From: Streptomyces sp. CB02058 | GTDB taxonomy: Bacteria > Actinomycetota > Actinomycetes > Streptomycetales > Streptomycetaceae | NCBI RefSeq assembly: GCF_001905505.1 | Contig: NZ_LIPG01000006.1 | Location: 372,001 to 436,000, forward strand | Length of the DNA: 64,000 nucleotides | Direction of reading: 5' to 3' | Part shown: positions 25,273 to 32,804 of the stretch, piece by piece | How the letters are laid out: the number at the start of each line of letters is the position of its first letter | How positions within the stretch are numbered: position 1 is the stretch's first letter | Made by a program: the position numbers and the translations under genes | Notes under the pieces: model-generated | Seen by the model: only the letters and a program-made list of their open reading frames with translations | Told to the model about the DNA's origin: nothing | The model's database searches: none

Positions 25273-26429
25273 AGATCGGCATCGTCTGCCCGTACTCCTG
25301 GGACGTGCCGGGCGGGGTGCAGTTCCACATCCGCGACCTGGCGGAGCACCTGATCCGCCTCGGCCACGACGTCTCGGTGCTCGCGCCCGCCGACGACGAG
25401 ACGCCGCTGCCGCCGTACGTCGTGTCCGCCGGCCGAGCCGTGCCCGTCCCCTACAACGGCTCGGTCGCCCGGCTGAACTTCGGCTTCCTCTCCGCCGCGC
25501 GGGTCCGGCGCTGGCTCAACGACGGCACCTTCGACGTCATCCACATCCACGAACCCACCTCGCCCTCGCTGGGGCTGCTCACCTGCTGGGCGGCGCAGGG
25601 GCCGATCGTGGCCACCTTCCACACGTCCAACCCCCGCTCCCGGGCCATGATCGCGGCGTACCCGATCCTCCAGCCCGCGCTGGAGAAGATCAGCGCGCGG
25701 ATCGCGGTCAGCGAGTACGCCCGGCGGACCCTGGTCGAGCACCTCGGCGGGGACGCCGTGGTCATCCCCAACGGTGTCGACGTGGACTTCTTCGCGGGCG
25801 CCGAGCCCAAGGCGGAGTGGCAGGGCGGCACGCTCGGCTTCATAGGGCGCATCGACGAACCGCGCAAGGGACTGCCCGTCCTGATGAAGGCGCTCCCCGC
25901 CATCCTCGCCGCCCGCCCGGAGACCCGGCTGCTCGTCGCGGGACGCGGCGACGAGGAGGAGGCCGTCGCCTCACTGCCGAAGGAGATGCGGGAGCGCGTC
26001 GAGTTCCTCGGCATGGTGAGCGACGAGGACAAGGCACGGCTGCTGCGCAGCGTCGACGTGTACGTCGCGCCCAACACCGGCGGCGAGAGCTTCGGCATCA
26101 TCCTGGTCGAGGCGCTCTCGGCGGGCGCGCCCGTGCTCGCCAGCGACCTGGACGCCTTCGCGCAGGTGCTCGACCAGGGCGCCGCGGGCGACCTGTTCGC
26201 CAATGAGGACGCGGACGCGCTGGCCGCCGCGGCGATCCGGCTGCTCGGCGACCCCGAGCGGCGCGAGGGGCTGCGGGAGAGGGGCAGCGCGCACGTGCGC
26301 CGCTTCGACTGGACGACGGTCGGCGCGGACATCCTCGCGGTGTACGAGACGGTCACGGACGGGGCGGCGGCCGTGGACACCGACGAACGCAGCGGGCTGC
26401 GGGCGCGCTTCGGCCTCGCAAGGGACTGA
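25269..26429 (+). CDS. pimA: phosphatidylinositol alpha-mannosyltransferase PimA
   Basis: A 386-aa GT4-family glycosyltransferase that adds the first mannose from GDP-mannose to phosphatidylinositol. The N-terminal Rossmann domain begins VKIGIVCPYSWDVPGGVQFH, with the GGVQ acceptor loop. The C-terminal donor-binding domain has LGFIGRIDEPRKGLPVL and NTGGESFGIILVEALSAG, the conserved E-x7-E region. Start GTG 25269 overlaps the acyltransferase stop. Third gene of the PIM operon. The length matches mycobacterial PimA. Confidence 0.95.
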   Translation: MKIGIVCPYSWDVPGGVQFHIRDLAEHLIRLGHDVSVLAPADDETPLPPYVVSAGRAVPVPYNGSVARLNFGFLSAARVRRWLNDGTFDVIHIHEPTSPSLGLLTCWAAQGPIVATFHTSNPRSRAMIAAYPILQPALEKISARIAVSEYARRTLVEHLGGDAVVIPNGVDVDFFAGAEPKAEWQGGTLGFIGRIDEPRKGLPVLMKALPAILAARPETRLLVAGRGDEEEAVASLPKEMRERVEFLGMVSDEDKARLLRSVDVYVAPNTGGESFGIILVEALSAGAPVLASDLDAFAQVLDQGAAGDLFANEDADALAAAAIRLLGDPERREGLRERGSAHVRRFDWTTVGADILAVYETVTDGAAAVDTDERSGLRARFGLARD

Positions 26430-26456
26430 CGGCCGCACCGGGGCGCGGCGGCGGGT

Positions 26457-26520
26457 CCGGGGGCGTACCGCGGCCGGGGCGTAGCGGTCCGAGGGCGTAC
26501 CGGCTTCCGGGGCGTACCGG
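26457..26520 (+). repeat. four degenerate copies of a 14-15-bp unit
   Basis: Units close to CCGGGGCGTACCGG start at 26457, 26474, 26489 and 26507 (spacing 17, 15 and 18 bp) in the gap between pimA and the next gene. Each unit contains GCGTACC or a one-base variant. Possible slippage product or protein-binding array; no function is known. Confidence 0.5.
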
Positions 26521-26560
26521 CGGGTCCGGGCGGGGCCCGCCGACGGTAGCCTTTCCGCCC

Positions 26561-27106
26561 GTGATCGAAATCATCGTCTGGACCGTCGCCGCGCTCGTCG
26601 CGATCGGCCTGTACCTCAGCTGGACCGCCGGGCGGCTCGACCGGCTCCACGCCCGTATCGACGCGGCCCGCGCGGCACTGGACGCCCAGCTGCTGCGACG
26701 CGCCTCGGTCACCCAGGAGCTGGCCACCTCCGGTGTCCTGGACCCCGCGGCGTCCATCGTCCTGTACGAGGCGGCGCACGCGGCGCGGCAGGCCGAGGAG
26801 GAGCAGCGCGAGGTCGCCGAGAGCGAGCTGAGCACCGCCCTGCGGGCCGTGTTCGGCGAGACGGCGCAGGTCGACGCGGTGAAGGAGGTCCCGGGCGGCG
26901 AGGACGCGGCGAAGGAGCTGGCCGCCGCCGTACGCCGCGTACCGATGGCCCGCCGCTTCCACAACGACTCGGTGCGTGCCGCCCGGGCGCTGCGCAGGCA
27001 CCGCACGGTGCGGCTGTTCCGGCTCGCGGGGCACGCCCCGTTCCCGCTCGCGTTCGAGATGGACGACGAGCCGCCGGTCGCCCTGGCGGACCGCCCCGGC
27101 AGCTGA
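26561..27106 (+). CDS. LemA-like single-pass membrane protein
   Basis: A 181-aa protein with an N-terminal membrane anchor (IIVWTVAALVAIGLYLSW) followed by a long, charged, helical region (RLHARIDAARAALDAQLLRR and EEEQREVAESEL) and an Arg-rich end. The layout is like LemA proteins and the corresponding Streptomyces gene between pimA and pdxS; the function is unknown. GTG 26561 is preceded by TAGCCT (26547-26552) with 8 nt between and no ribosome site, suggesting a leaderless transcript. Confidence 0.82.
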   Translation: MIEIIVWTVAALVAIGLYLSWTAGRLDRLHARIDAARAALDAQLLRRASVTQELATSGVLDPAASIVLYEAAHAARQAEEEQREVAESELSTALRAVFGETAQVDAVKEVPGGEDAAKELAAAVRRVPMARRFHNDSVRAARALRRHRTVRLFRLAGHAPFPLAFEMDDEPPVALADRPGS

Positions 27107-27239
27107 GGAGGGCACCGGCGGGGAGCCGCGGGGCGCAGAACGATCCACAGGGTGCTCATTGGCCCTTGCTGTGGACTGCTTCCGGAGCGTTTGCTCAGGT
27201 CTGCAGAATCCAGTTCTTCCACCCCAGTGAGGTCCTTCC

Positions 27240-28160
27240 GTGTCCACGCTTCCCAGCACCCCGCAGTCCACCGAGTCCCCGGCCACCGGCACCGCCCGAG
27301 TCAAGCGCGGCATGGCCGAGCAGCTCAAGGGCGGCGTGATCATGGACGTCGTCAACGCCGAGCAGGCGAAGATCGCAGAGGACGCGGGCGCCGTGGCCGT
27401 CATGGCCCTGGAGCGGGTGCCGGCCGACATCCGCAAGGACGGCGGCGTGGCCCGGATGTCCGACCCCAACATGATCGAGGAGATCATCGAGGCGGTCTCC
27501 ATCCCCGTCATGGCCAAGTCCCGCATCGGGCACTTCGTCGAGGCCCAGGTGCTCCAGTCCCTGGGTGTCGACTACATCGACGAGTCCGAGGTCCTCACCC
27601 CGGCCGACGAGGTCAACCACAGCGACAAGTTCGCCTTCACGACCCCCTTCGTCTGCGGCGCCACCAACCTGGGCGAGGCCCTGCGCCGCATCGCCGAGGG
27701 CGCGGCCATGATCCGCTCCAAGGGCGAGGCCGGCACCGGCAACGTCGTCGAGGCCGTCCGGCACCTGCGCCAGATCAAGAACGAGATCGCCCGGCTGCGC
27801 GGCTACGACAACAACGAGCTGTACGCCGCCGCCAAGGAACTCCGCGCCCCGTACGAGCTGGTCAAGGAGGTCGCCGAGCTCGGGAAGCTGCCCGTCGTCC
27901 TGTTCTCGGCCGGCGGCGTGGCCACCCCCGCCGACGCCGCCCTGATGCGCCAGCTCGGCGCCGAGGGTGTCTTCGTGGGCTCCGGCATCTTCAAGTCCGG
28001 CGACCCGGCCAAGCGCGCCGCCGCCATCGTGAAGGCCACCACCTTCTACGACGACCCGAAGATCATCGCGGACGCGTCCCGCAACCTGGGCGAGGCCATG
28101 GTCGGCATCAACTGCGACACGCTGCCCGAGGGCGAGCGCTACGCCAACCGCGGCTGGTAA
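27240..28160 (+). CDS. pdxS: pyridoxal 5'-phosphate synthase subunit PdxS
   Basis: A 306-aa TIM-barrel subunit that makes PLP from ribose 5-phosphate, glyceraldehyde 3-phosphate and ammonia delivered by PdxT. The catalytic lysines are in MAKSRIGHFVEAQ and RSKGEAGTGN, and the phosphate loop VFVGSGIFKSGDP is present. A Ser/Thr/Pro-rich N-terminal tail of about 20 residues precedes the conserved RVKRGMAEQLKGGVIMDVV. GTG 27240 is preceded by GTGAGG. pdxT follows after 6 nt, so the two are co-transcribed and form the 12+12 complex. A 7-bp inverted repeat lies upstream at 27144-27175. Confidence 0.97.
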   Translation: MSTLPSTPQSTESPATGTARVKRGMAEQLKGGVIMDVVNAEQAKIAEDAGAVAVMALERVPADIRKDGGVARMSDPNMIEEIIEAVSIPVMAKSRIGHFVEAQVLQSLGVDYIDESEVLTPADEVNHSDKFAFTTPFVCGATNLGEALRRIAEGAAMIRSKGEAGTGNVVEAVRHLRQIKNEIARLRGYDNNELYAAAKELRAPYELVKEVAELGKLPVVLFSAGGVATPADAALMRQLGAEGVFVGSGIFKSGDPAKRAAAIVKATTFYDDPKIIADASRNLGEAMVGINCDTLPEGERYANRGW

Positions 28161-28166
28161 GCACAG

Positions 28167-28760
28167 ATGACCGACACCCCTGTCATCGGAGTCCTGGCTC
28201 TCCAGGGCGACGTACGGGAACACCTGATCGCCCTGGCCTCGGCGGACGCCCTGGCCAGGCCGGTCCGGCGGCCCGAGGAACTCGCCGAGGTCGACGGTCT
28301 CGTCATCCCCGGCGGCGAGTCCACCACGATGTCCAAGCTGGCCGTCCTCTTCGGCATGCTGGAACCGCTGCGCGAGCGGGTCGCCGCCGGGATGCCGGTC
28401 TACGGCACCTGTGCCGGGATGATCATGCTCGCCGACAAGATCCTCGACCCGCGCTCCGGCCAGGAGACCGTCGGCGGCATCGACATGATCGTGCGCCGTA
28501 ACGCTTTCGGGCGGCAGAACGAGTCCTTCGAGGCGGCCGTCGAGATGGACGGAGTGCCCGGCGGACCCGTCGAGGGCGTCTTCATCCGGGCACCCTGGGT
28601 GGAGTCGGTCGGTGCGGCCGTGGAGGTCGTCGCGGTGCACGGTGGCCATATCGTGGCCGTACGCCAGGGAAACGCCCTGGCGACGTCGTTCCACCCGGAG
28701 CTGACGGGCGACCACCGTGTGCACGCGCTCTTCACCGACATGGTGCGCGCCGTGGGCTGA
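28167..28760 (+). CDS. pdxT: pyridoxal 5'-phosphate synthase glutaminase subunit PdxT
   Basis: A 197-aa class I glutamine amidotransferase that supplies ammonia to PdxS. The VIGVLALQGDVREH start, GGESTTM loop, nucleophile elbow YGTCAGMIMLA (catalytic Cys) and the final His-Glu pair in SFHPELTGD are all present. Length and order behind pdxS are standard. Confidence 0.97.
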   Translation: MTDTPVIGVLALQGDVREHLIALASADALARPVRRPEELAEVDGLVIPGGESTTMSKLAVLFGMLEPLRERVAAGMPVYGTCAGMIMLADKILDPRSGQETVGGIDMIVRRNAFGRQNESFEAAVEMDGVPGGPVEGVFIRAPWVESVGAAVEVVAVHGGHIVAVRQGNALATSFHPELTGDHRVHALFTDMVRAVG

Positions 28761-28821
28761 TTCGATCCCGGTAGGATCTCTCGGGTTCGGATCGATTTTG
28801 GTGACGCGAAGGAGAAGGCAG

Positions 28822-29574
28822 ATGTCCGGCCACTCTAAATGGGCTACGACGAAGCACAAGAAGGCCGTGATCGACGCCAAGCGCGGCAAGCTCTTCGCGA
28901 AGATGATCAAGAACATCGAGGTCGCGGCCCGCACGGGCGGCGCCGACGTGTCCGGCAACCCGACCCTCTTCGACGCCATTCAGAAGGCCAAGAAGAGCTC
29001 GGTCCCGAACAAGAACATCGACTCCGCGGTCAAGCGCGGTGCCGGCCTCGAAGCCGGTGGCGCCGACTACGAGACGATCATGTACGAGGGCTACGGCCCG
29101 AACGGCGTCGCGGTGCTCATCGAGTGCCTCACCGACAACCGCAACCGTGCCGCCTCCGACGTCCGCGTCGCCATGACCCGCAACGGCGGTTCGATGGCGG
29201 ACCCGGGCTCGGTCTCGTACCTGTTCAACCGCAAGGGCGTCGTGATCGTCCCCAAGGCCGAGCTGTCCGAGGACGACGTGCTCGGCGCGGTGCTCGACGC
29301 GGGTGCCGAGGAGGTCAACGACCTCGGTGACACCTTCGAGGTGCTCAGCGAGGCCACCGACATGGTCGCGGTCCGCACCGCGCTCCAGGAGGCCGGCATC
29401 GACTACGACTCGGCCGAGGCCAACTTCGTCCCGACCATGCAGGTCGAGCTCGACGAAGAGGGCGCGCGCAAGATCTTCAAGCTGATCGACGCGCTGGAGG
29501 ACAGCGACGACGTGCAGAACGTCTTCGCCAACTTCGACGTCTCCGACGAGGTCATGGAGAAGGTCGACGCCTGA
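28822..29574 (+). CDS. yebC: YebC/PmpR-family protein
   Basis: A 250-aa protein of the YebC/TACO1 family, starting MSGHSKWATTKHKKAVIDAK. Members act as transcription regulators in some bacteria and help ribosomes through polyproline stretches in others. Three domains of the usual size; acidic C-terminal half (DALEDSDDVQNVFANFDVS). ATG 28822 has a GAAGGAGAAGG ribosome site. It lies between pdxT and ruvC as in most actinobacteria, but a terminator at 29589-29622 separates it from ruvC. Confidence 0.96.
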   Translation: MSGHSKWATTKHKKAVIDAKRGKLFAKMIKNIEVAARTGGADVSGNPTLFDAIQKAKKSSVPNKNIDSAVKRGAGLEAGGADYETIMYEGYGPNGVAVLIECLTDNRNRAASDVRVAMTRNGGSMADPGSVSYLFNRKGVVIVPKAELSEDDVLGAVLDAGAEEVNDLGDTFEVLSEATDMVAVRTALQEAGIDYDSAEANFVPTMQVELDEEGARKIFKLIDALEDSDDVQNVFANFDVSDEVMEKVDA

Positions 29575-29588
29575 GGGCGCTGAACCGG

Positions 29589-29622
29589 GACGGGCCGACG
29601 GGACACACCCCGTCGGCCCGTC
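29589..29622 (+). terminator. terminator after yebC
   Basis: A perfect 14-bp stem (29589-29602 with 29609-29622) and 6-nt loop, 15 nt past the yebC stop, followed by a mixed GCATTGTC. Confidence 0.75.
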
Positions 29623-29686
29623 GCATTGTCGGTGCGACCCGATAGCCTGCGGGAACAAGTGACCGAGCGGCGGAGGGGGCCCTTTC

Positions 29687-30220
29687 ATGCGGGTGCTGGG
29701 AGTGGACCCGGGACTGACCCGGTGCGGCGTCGGAGTCGTCGAGGGGGTCGCGGGCCGGCCGCTCACGATGGTCGGCGTCGGGGTCGTGCGCACCCCGGCC
29801 GACGCGGAGCTCGGCCACCGGCTCGTCGCCATCGAGCAGGGCATCGAGCGCTGGCTCGACGAACACCGGCCCGAGTGCGTCGCCGTGGAGCGGGTGTTCG
29901 CCCAGCACAACGTCCGTACGGTCATGGGCACCGCCCAGGCCAGCGCGGTCGCCATGCTCTGCGCGTCCCGGCGGGGCATCCCCGTCGCCCTGCACACCCC
30001 CAGCGAGGTCAAGGCCGCCGTCACGGGGTCGGGGCGCGCCGACAAGGCCCAGGTCGGGGCGATGGTGACCCGGCTCCTGCGGCTCGACGCACCACCGAAA
30101 CCCGCCGACGCCGCCGACGCGCTCGCCCTCGCGATCTGCCACATCTGGCGCGCACCCGCGCAGAACCGACTGCAGCAGGCCGTCGCCGCCCACCGCACGC
30201 TGAAAGGCCGCACCGCATGA
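29687..30220 (+). CDS. ruvC: Holliday junction resolvase RuvC
   Basis: A 177-aa endonuclease that cuts Holliday junctions during recombination repair. The acidic active site is visible: D7 in GVDPGLTRCG, the glutamate of AVERVFAQHN, and the aspartates near PADAADALALAI. The stop overlaps the ruvA start by 4 nt (ATGA). First gene of ruvC-ruvA-ruvB. ATG 29687; the frame lies 112 bp past the yebC stop. Confidence 0.97.
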   Translation: MRVLGVDPGLTRCGVGVVEGVAGRPLTMVGVGVVRTPADAELGHRLVAIEQGIERWLDEHRPECVAVERVFAQHNVRTVMGTAQASAVAMLCASRRGIPVALHTPSEVKAAVTGSGRADKAQVGAMVTRLLRLDAPPKPADAADALALAICHIWRAPAQNRLQQAVAAHRTLKGRTA

Positions 30221-30843
30221 TCGCCTTCGTCTCCGGCCCGGTGGCCGCCCTCGCCCCGGCCACGGCCGTCATCGAGGTCGGCGGCATCGGCATGGCCGTC
30301 CAGTGCACGCCCGACACCCTCGCCGGCCTGCGGATCGGCAAGGAGGCCAGGCTCGCCACCTCCTTGGTCGTCCGCGAGGACTCGCTCACCCTCTACGGCT
30401 TCGCCGACGACGACGAGCGCCAGGTCTTCGAGCTGCTCCAGACCGCCAGTGGCGTCGGCCCCCGGCTCGCCCAGGCCATGCTCGCCACCCACAGCCCGGA
30501 CGCCCTGCGCATCGCGGTCGCCACCGGGGACGAGAAGGCCCTCACCGCCGTCTCCGGCATCGGCAAGAAGGGCGCCCAGAAGCTCCTCCTGGAGCTCAAG
30601 GACCGGCTCGGCGAGCCGGTCGGGGCGCACATCGGGCAGCAGGGCATCGGCACCGCCGTCAGCTCCTCCTGGCGCGATCAGCTGCAGGCCGCCCTGATCG
30701 GCCTCGGATACGCCACCCGCGAGGCCGACGAGGCGGTGAGCGCCGTGGCACCGCAGGCCGAGGCCGCACTCGCCGAGGGCGGCCAGGCCCCCGTGCCGCA
30801 GCTGCTGCGCGCCGCACTGCAGACACTCAACCGCGCACGCTGA
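30217..30843 (+). CDS. ruvA: Holliday junction DNA helicase subunit RuvA
   Basis: A 208-aa junction-binding subunit of the RuvAB branch-migration motor. The N-terminal OB domain starts MIAFVSGPVAALAPA; two helix-hairpin-helix motifs (TASGVGPRLAQAML and AVSGIGKKGAQKLLLELKDRL) follow, and a C-terminal RuvB-binding domain (SWRDQLQAALIGLGYATREAD). ATG 30217 overlaps the ruvC stop. Standard length. Confidence 0.97.
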   Translation: MIAFVSGPVAALAPATAVIEVGGIGMAVQCTPDTLAGLRIGKEARLATSLVVREDSLTLYGFADDDERQVFELLQTASGVGPRLAQAMLATHSPDALRIAVATGDEKALTAVSGIGKKGAQKLLLELKDRLGEPVGAHIGQQGIGTAVSSSWRDQLQAALIGLGYATREADEAVSAVAPQAEAALAEGGQAPVPQLLRAALQTLNRAR

Positions 30844-30926
30844 CTCCCGGGGGCCCACACGCCCCCGTACACCGGCCGGAACACCGCACGGACCGGTACC
30901 GAAACACCCGAGGCGGGACTGACGAG

Positions 30927-32012
30927 ATGAACTGGGACGAGACCGGACCCGAAACCGGCGACCTGGCCGACGAGCGGCTGGACGACCGCCTGGTCGCCGG
31001 TGTCGCGGACGGCGAGGACACCGCGGTCGAGGCCGCCCTGCGCCCGAAGGACCTCCACGAATTCGTCGGCCAGGAGAAGGTGCGCGAACAGCTCGACCTG
31101 GTCCTCAAGGCCGCCCGCGCCCGGGGCGCCACCGCCGACCACGTCCTGCTCTCCGGCGCCCCCGGCCTCGGCAAGACCACCCTCTCCATGATCATCGCCG
31201 CGGAGATGGGCGCCCCGATCCGGATCACCTCCGGTCCCGCCATCCAGCACGCGGGGGACCTCGCGGCGATCCTCTCCTCGCTCCAGGAGGGGGAGGTCCT
31301 CTTCCTCGACGAGATCCACCGCATGTCGCGGCCCGCCGAGGAGATGCTCTACATGGCGATGGAGGACTTCCGCGTCGACGTCATCGTCGGCAAGGGCCCC
31401 GGCGCCACCGCCATCCCGCTGGAGCTCCCCCCGTTCACCCTGGTCGGAGCGACCACCAGGGCCGGACTGCTGCCGCCCCCGCTGCGCGACCGCTTCGGCT
31501 TCACCGGGCACATGGAGTTCTACGCCCCCACCGAGCTGGAGCGGGTCATCCACCGCTCCGCCGGACTGCTCGACGTCGCCATAGACCCGGCGGGCGCCGC
31601 CGAGATCGCCGGACGCTCCCGGGGCACGCCCCGTATCGCCAACCGGCTGCTGCGCCGCGTCCGGGACTACGCCCAGGTCAAGGCCGAGGGCCGGATCGAC
31701 CGGGACATCGCCGCCGCGGCCCTGCGGGTCTACGAGGTCGACGCCCGCGGCCTGGACCGGCTGGACCGCGCGGTCCTCGGCGCCCTGCTGAAGCTCTTCG
31801 GCGGCGGCCCCGTCGGGCTCTCCACCCTCGCGGTGGCGGTGGGGGAGGAGCGCGAGACGGTCGAGGAGGTCGCCGAGCCCTTCCTGGTACGGGAAGGACT
31901 GCTCGCCAGGACGCCGCGCGGCCGGGTCGCGACCCCCGCCGCATGGGCCCACCTCGGGCTCGTCCCTCCGCAGCACGGCGTAAAGGGACAACAGGGCCTG
32001 TTCGGGGCGTGA
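30927..32012 (+). CDS. ruvB: Holliday junction DNA helicase motor RuvB
   Basis: A 361-aa AAA+ ATPase that drives branch migration with RuvA. Walker A is GAPGLGKTTLS, Walker B is LFLDEIHRMSR, sensor 1 lies in VGATTRAGLL and the sensor 2 region in RGTPRIANRLLRRVRDYAQV. The C-terminal winged helix ends with a QQGLFGA tail. ATG 30927 with AGGCGGGACTGACGAG upstream; 83 nt after ruvA, same operon. Confidence 0.97.
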   Translation: MNWDETGPETGDLADERLDDRLVAGVADGEDTAVEAALRPKDLHEFVGQEKVREQLDLVLKAARARGATADHVLLSGAPGLGKTTLSMIIAAEMGAPIRITSGPAIQHAGDLAAILSSLQEGEVLFLDEIHRMSRPAEEMLYMAMEDFRVDVIVGKGPGATAIPLELPPFTLVGATTRAGLLPPPLRDRFGFTGHMEFYAPTELERVIHRSAGLLDVAIDPAGAAEIAGRSRGTPRIANRLLRRVRDYAQVKAEGRIDRDIAAAALRVYEVDARGLDRLDRAVLGALLKLFGGGPVGLSTLAVAVGEERETVEEVAEPFLVREGLLARTPRGRVATPAAWAHLGLVPPQHGVKGQQGLFGA

Positions 32013-32180
32013 CACAGGACGGGTTGGCCAGGAGGGGAACCACGGTGCCATGCTGGACGTTGTTCCAATGATGCGGACTCGCTTAGACTCCGCCGATGCC
32101 GCCCGTACAGGTCGGTGTACCCACCCCCGTAGACCAGGCCGCGTGAGTTCAGCGTGGTCGTGCGAAGGAAGTTCCGTCCC

Positions 32181-32657
32181 GTGAGTATCGTGACCCTCCT
32201 CCCCTTCATCGTGCTCATCGGGGCCATGTTCCTGATGACCCGGTCCGCCAAGAAGAAGCAGCAGGCGGCTGCGCAGATGCGCAACGAGATGCAGCCCGGC
32301 ACCGGCGTCCGGACGATCGGGGGCATGTACGCCACCGTCAAGGAGGTCCAGGAGGACACGGTTCTCCTCGAGGTCGCGCCCGGCGTCCACGCCGTCTACG
32401 CCAAGAACGCCATCGGTGCCGTCCTCGAAGACGCGGAGTACAACCGCATCGTCCACGGCGACGACGAGCTGGAGACGGACGGCACCGTGGTGCCGGACGA
32501 CGCCTCCTCGCTCACCGAGGGTGAGACCGCCGCGGCGGACGACGACGCGAAGATCGACCTCGGCAAGAAGGCCGAGGACGCCGCGCCGAAGGACGCCGAT
32601 GCCAAGGGCTCCGAGGTCAAGGACGCCAAGGCCGACGGCGAGAGCGACGCGAAGTAG
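32181..32657 (+). CDS. yajC: preprotein translocase subunit YajC
   Basis: A 158-aa accessory protein of the Sec translocon. A single N-terminal membrane helix (IVTLLPFIVLIGAMFLMTRS) and a small basic domain (KKKQQAAAQMRNEMQPG, TIGGMYATVKEVQ) are typical. The C-terminal 55 residues are an acidic, Ala/Asp/Lys-rich tail of a kind common in Streptomyces. GTG 32181 is chosen for the GAAGGAAG ribosome site 9 nt before it; an upstream GTG at 32154 would add a basic segment before the helix and is less likely. Precedes secD-secF. Confidence 0.94.
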   Translation: MSIVTLLPFIVLIGAMFLMTRSAKKKQQAAAQMRNEMQPGTGVRTIGGMYATVKEVQEDTVLLEVAPGVHAVYAKNAIGAVLEDAEYNRIVHGDDELETDGTVVPDDASSLTEGETAAADDDAKIDLGKKAEDAAPKDADAKGSEVKDAKADGESDAK

Positions 32658-32671
32658 TTCCACGTTCCCCG

Positions 32672-32701
32672 GACGCCGGACGCCTGCGGGTGTCCGGCGT
32701 C
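32672..32701 (+). terminator. hairpin between yajC and secD
   Basis: A perfect 10-bp stem (32672-32681 with 32692-32701) and 10-nt loop in the 147-nt gap between yajC and secD. It might be a terminator or attenuator that lowers read-through into secDF; no T-tract. Confidence 0.45.
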
Positions 32702-32804
32702 TCGCGGGCCGTGGACCCTTCTGCGGGGTCGGGTCCCCACATCACTCAGTGGCCGCTCGGGCGCATACCCGGCGCGGGGCGGTTGGACAGGGAGAAACGA
32801 AAAG

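Noticed and set aside
27144..27175. Riboswitch or attenuator before pdxS
   Set aside because: Only a 7-bp inverted repeat with an 18-nt spacer is present; no known PLP-responsive RNA element was recognised, so it was not listed as a feature.
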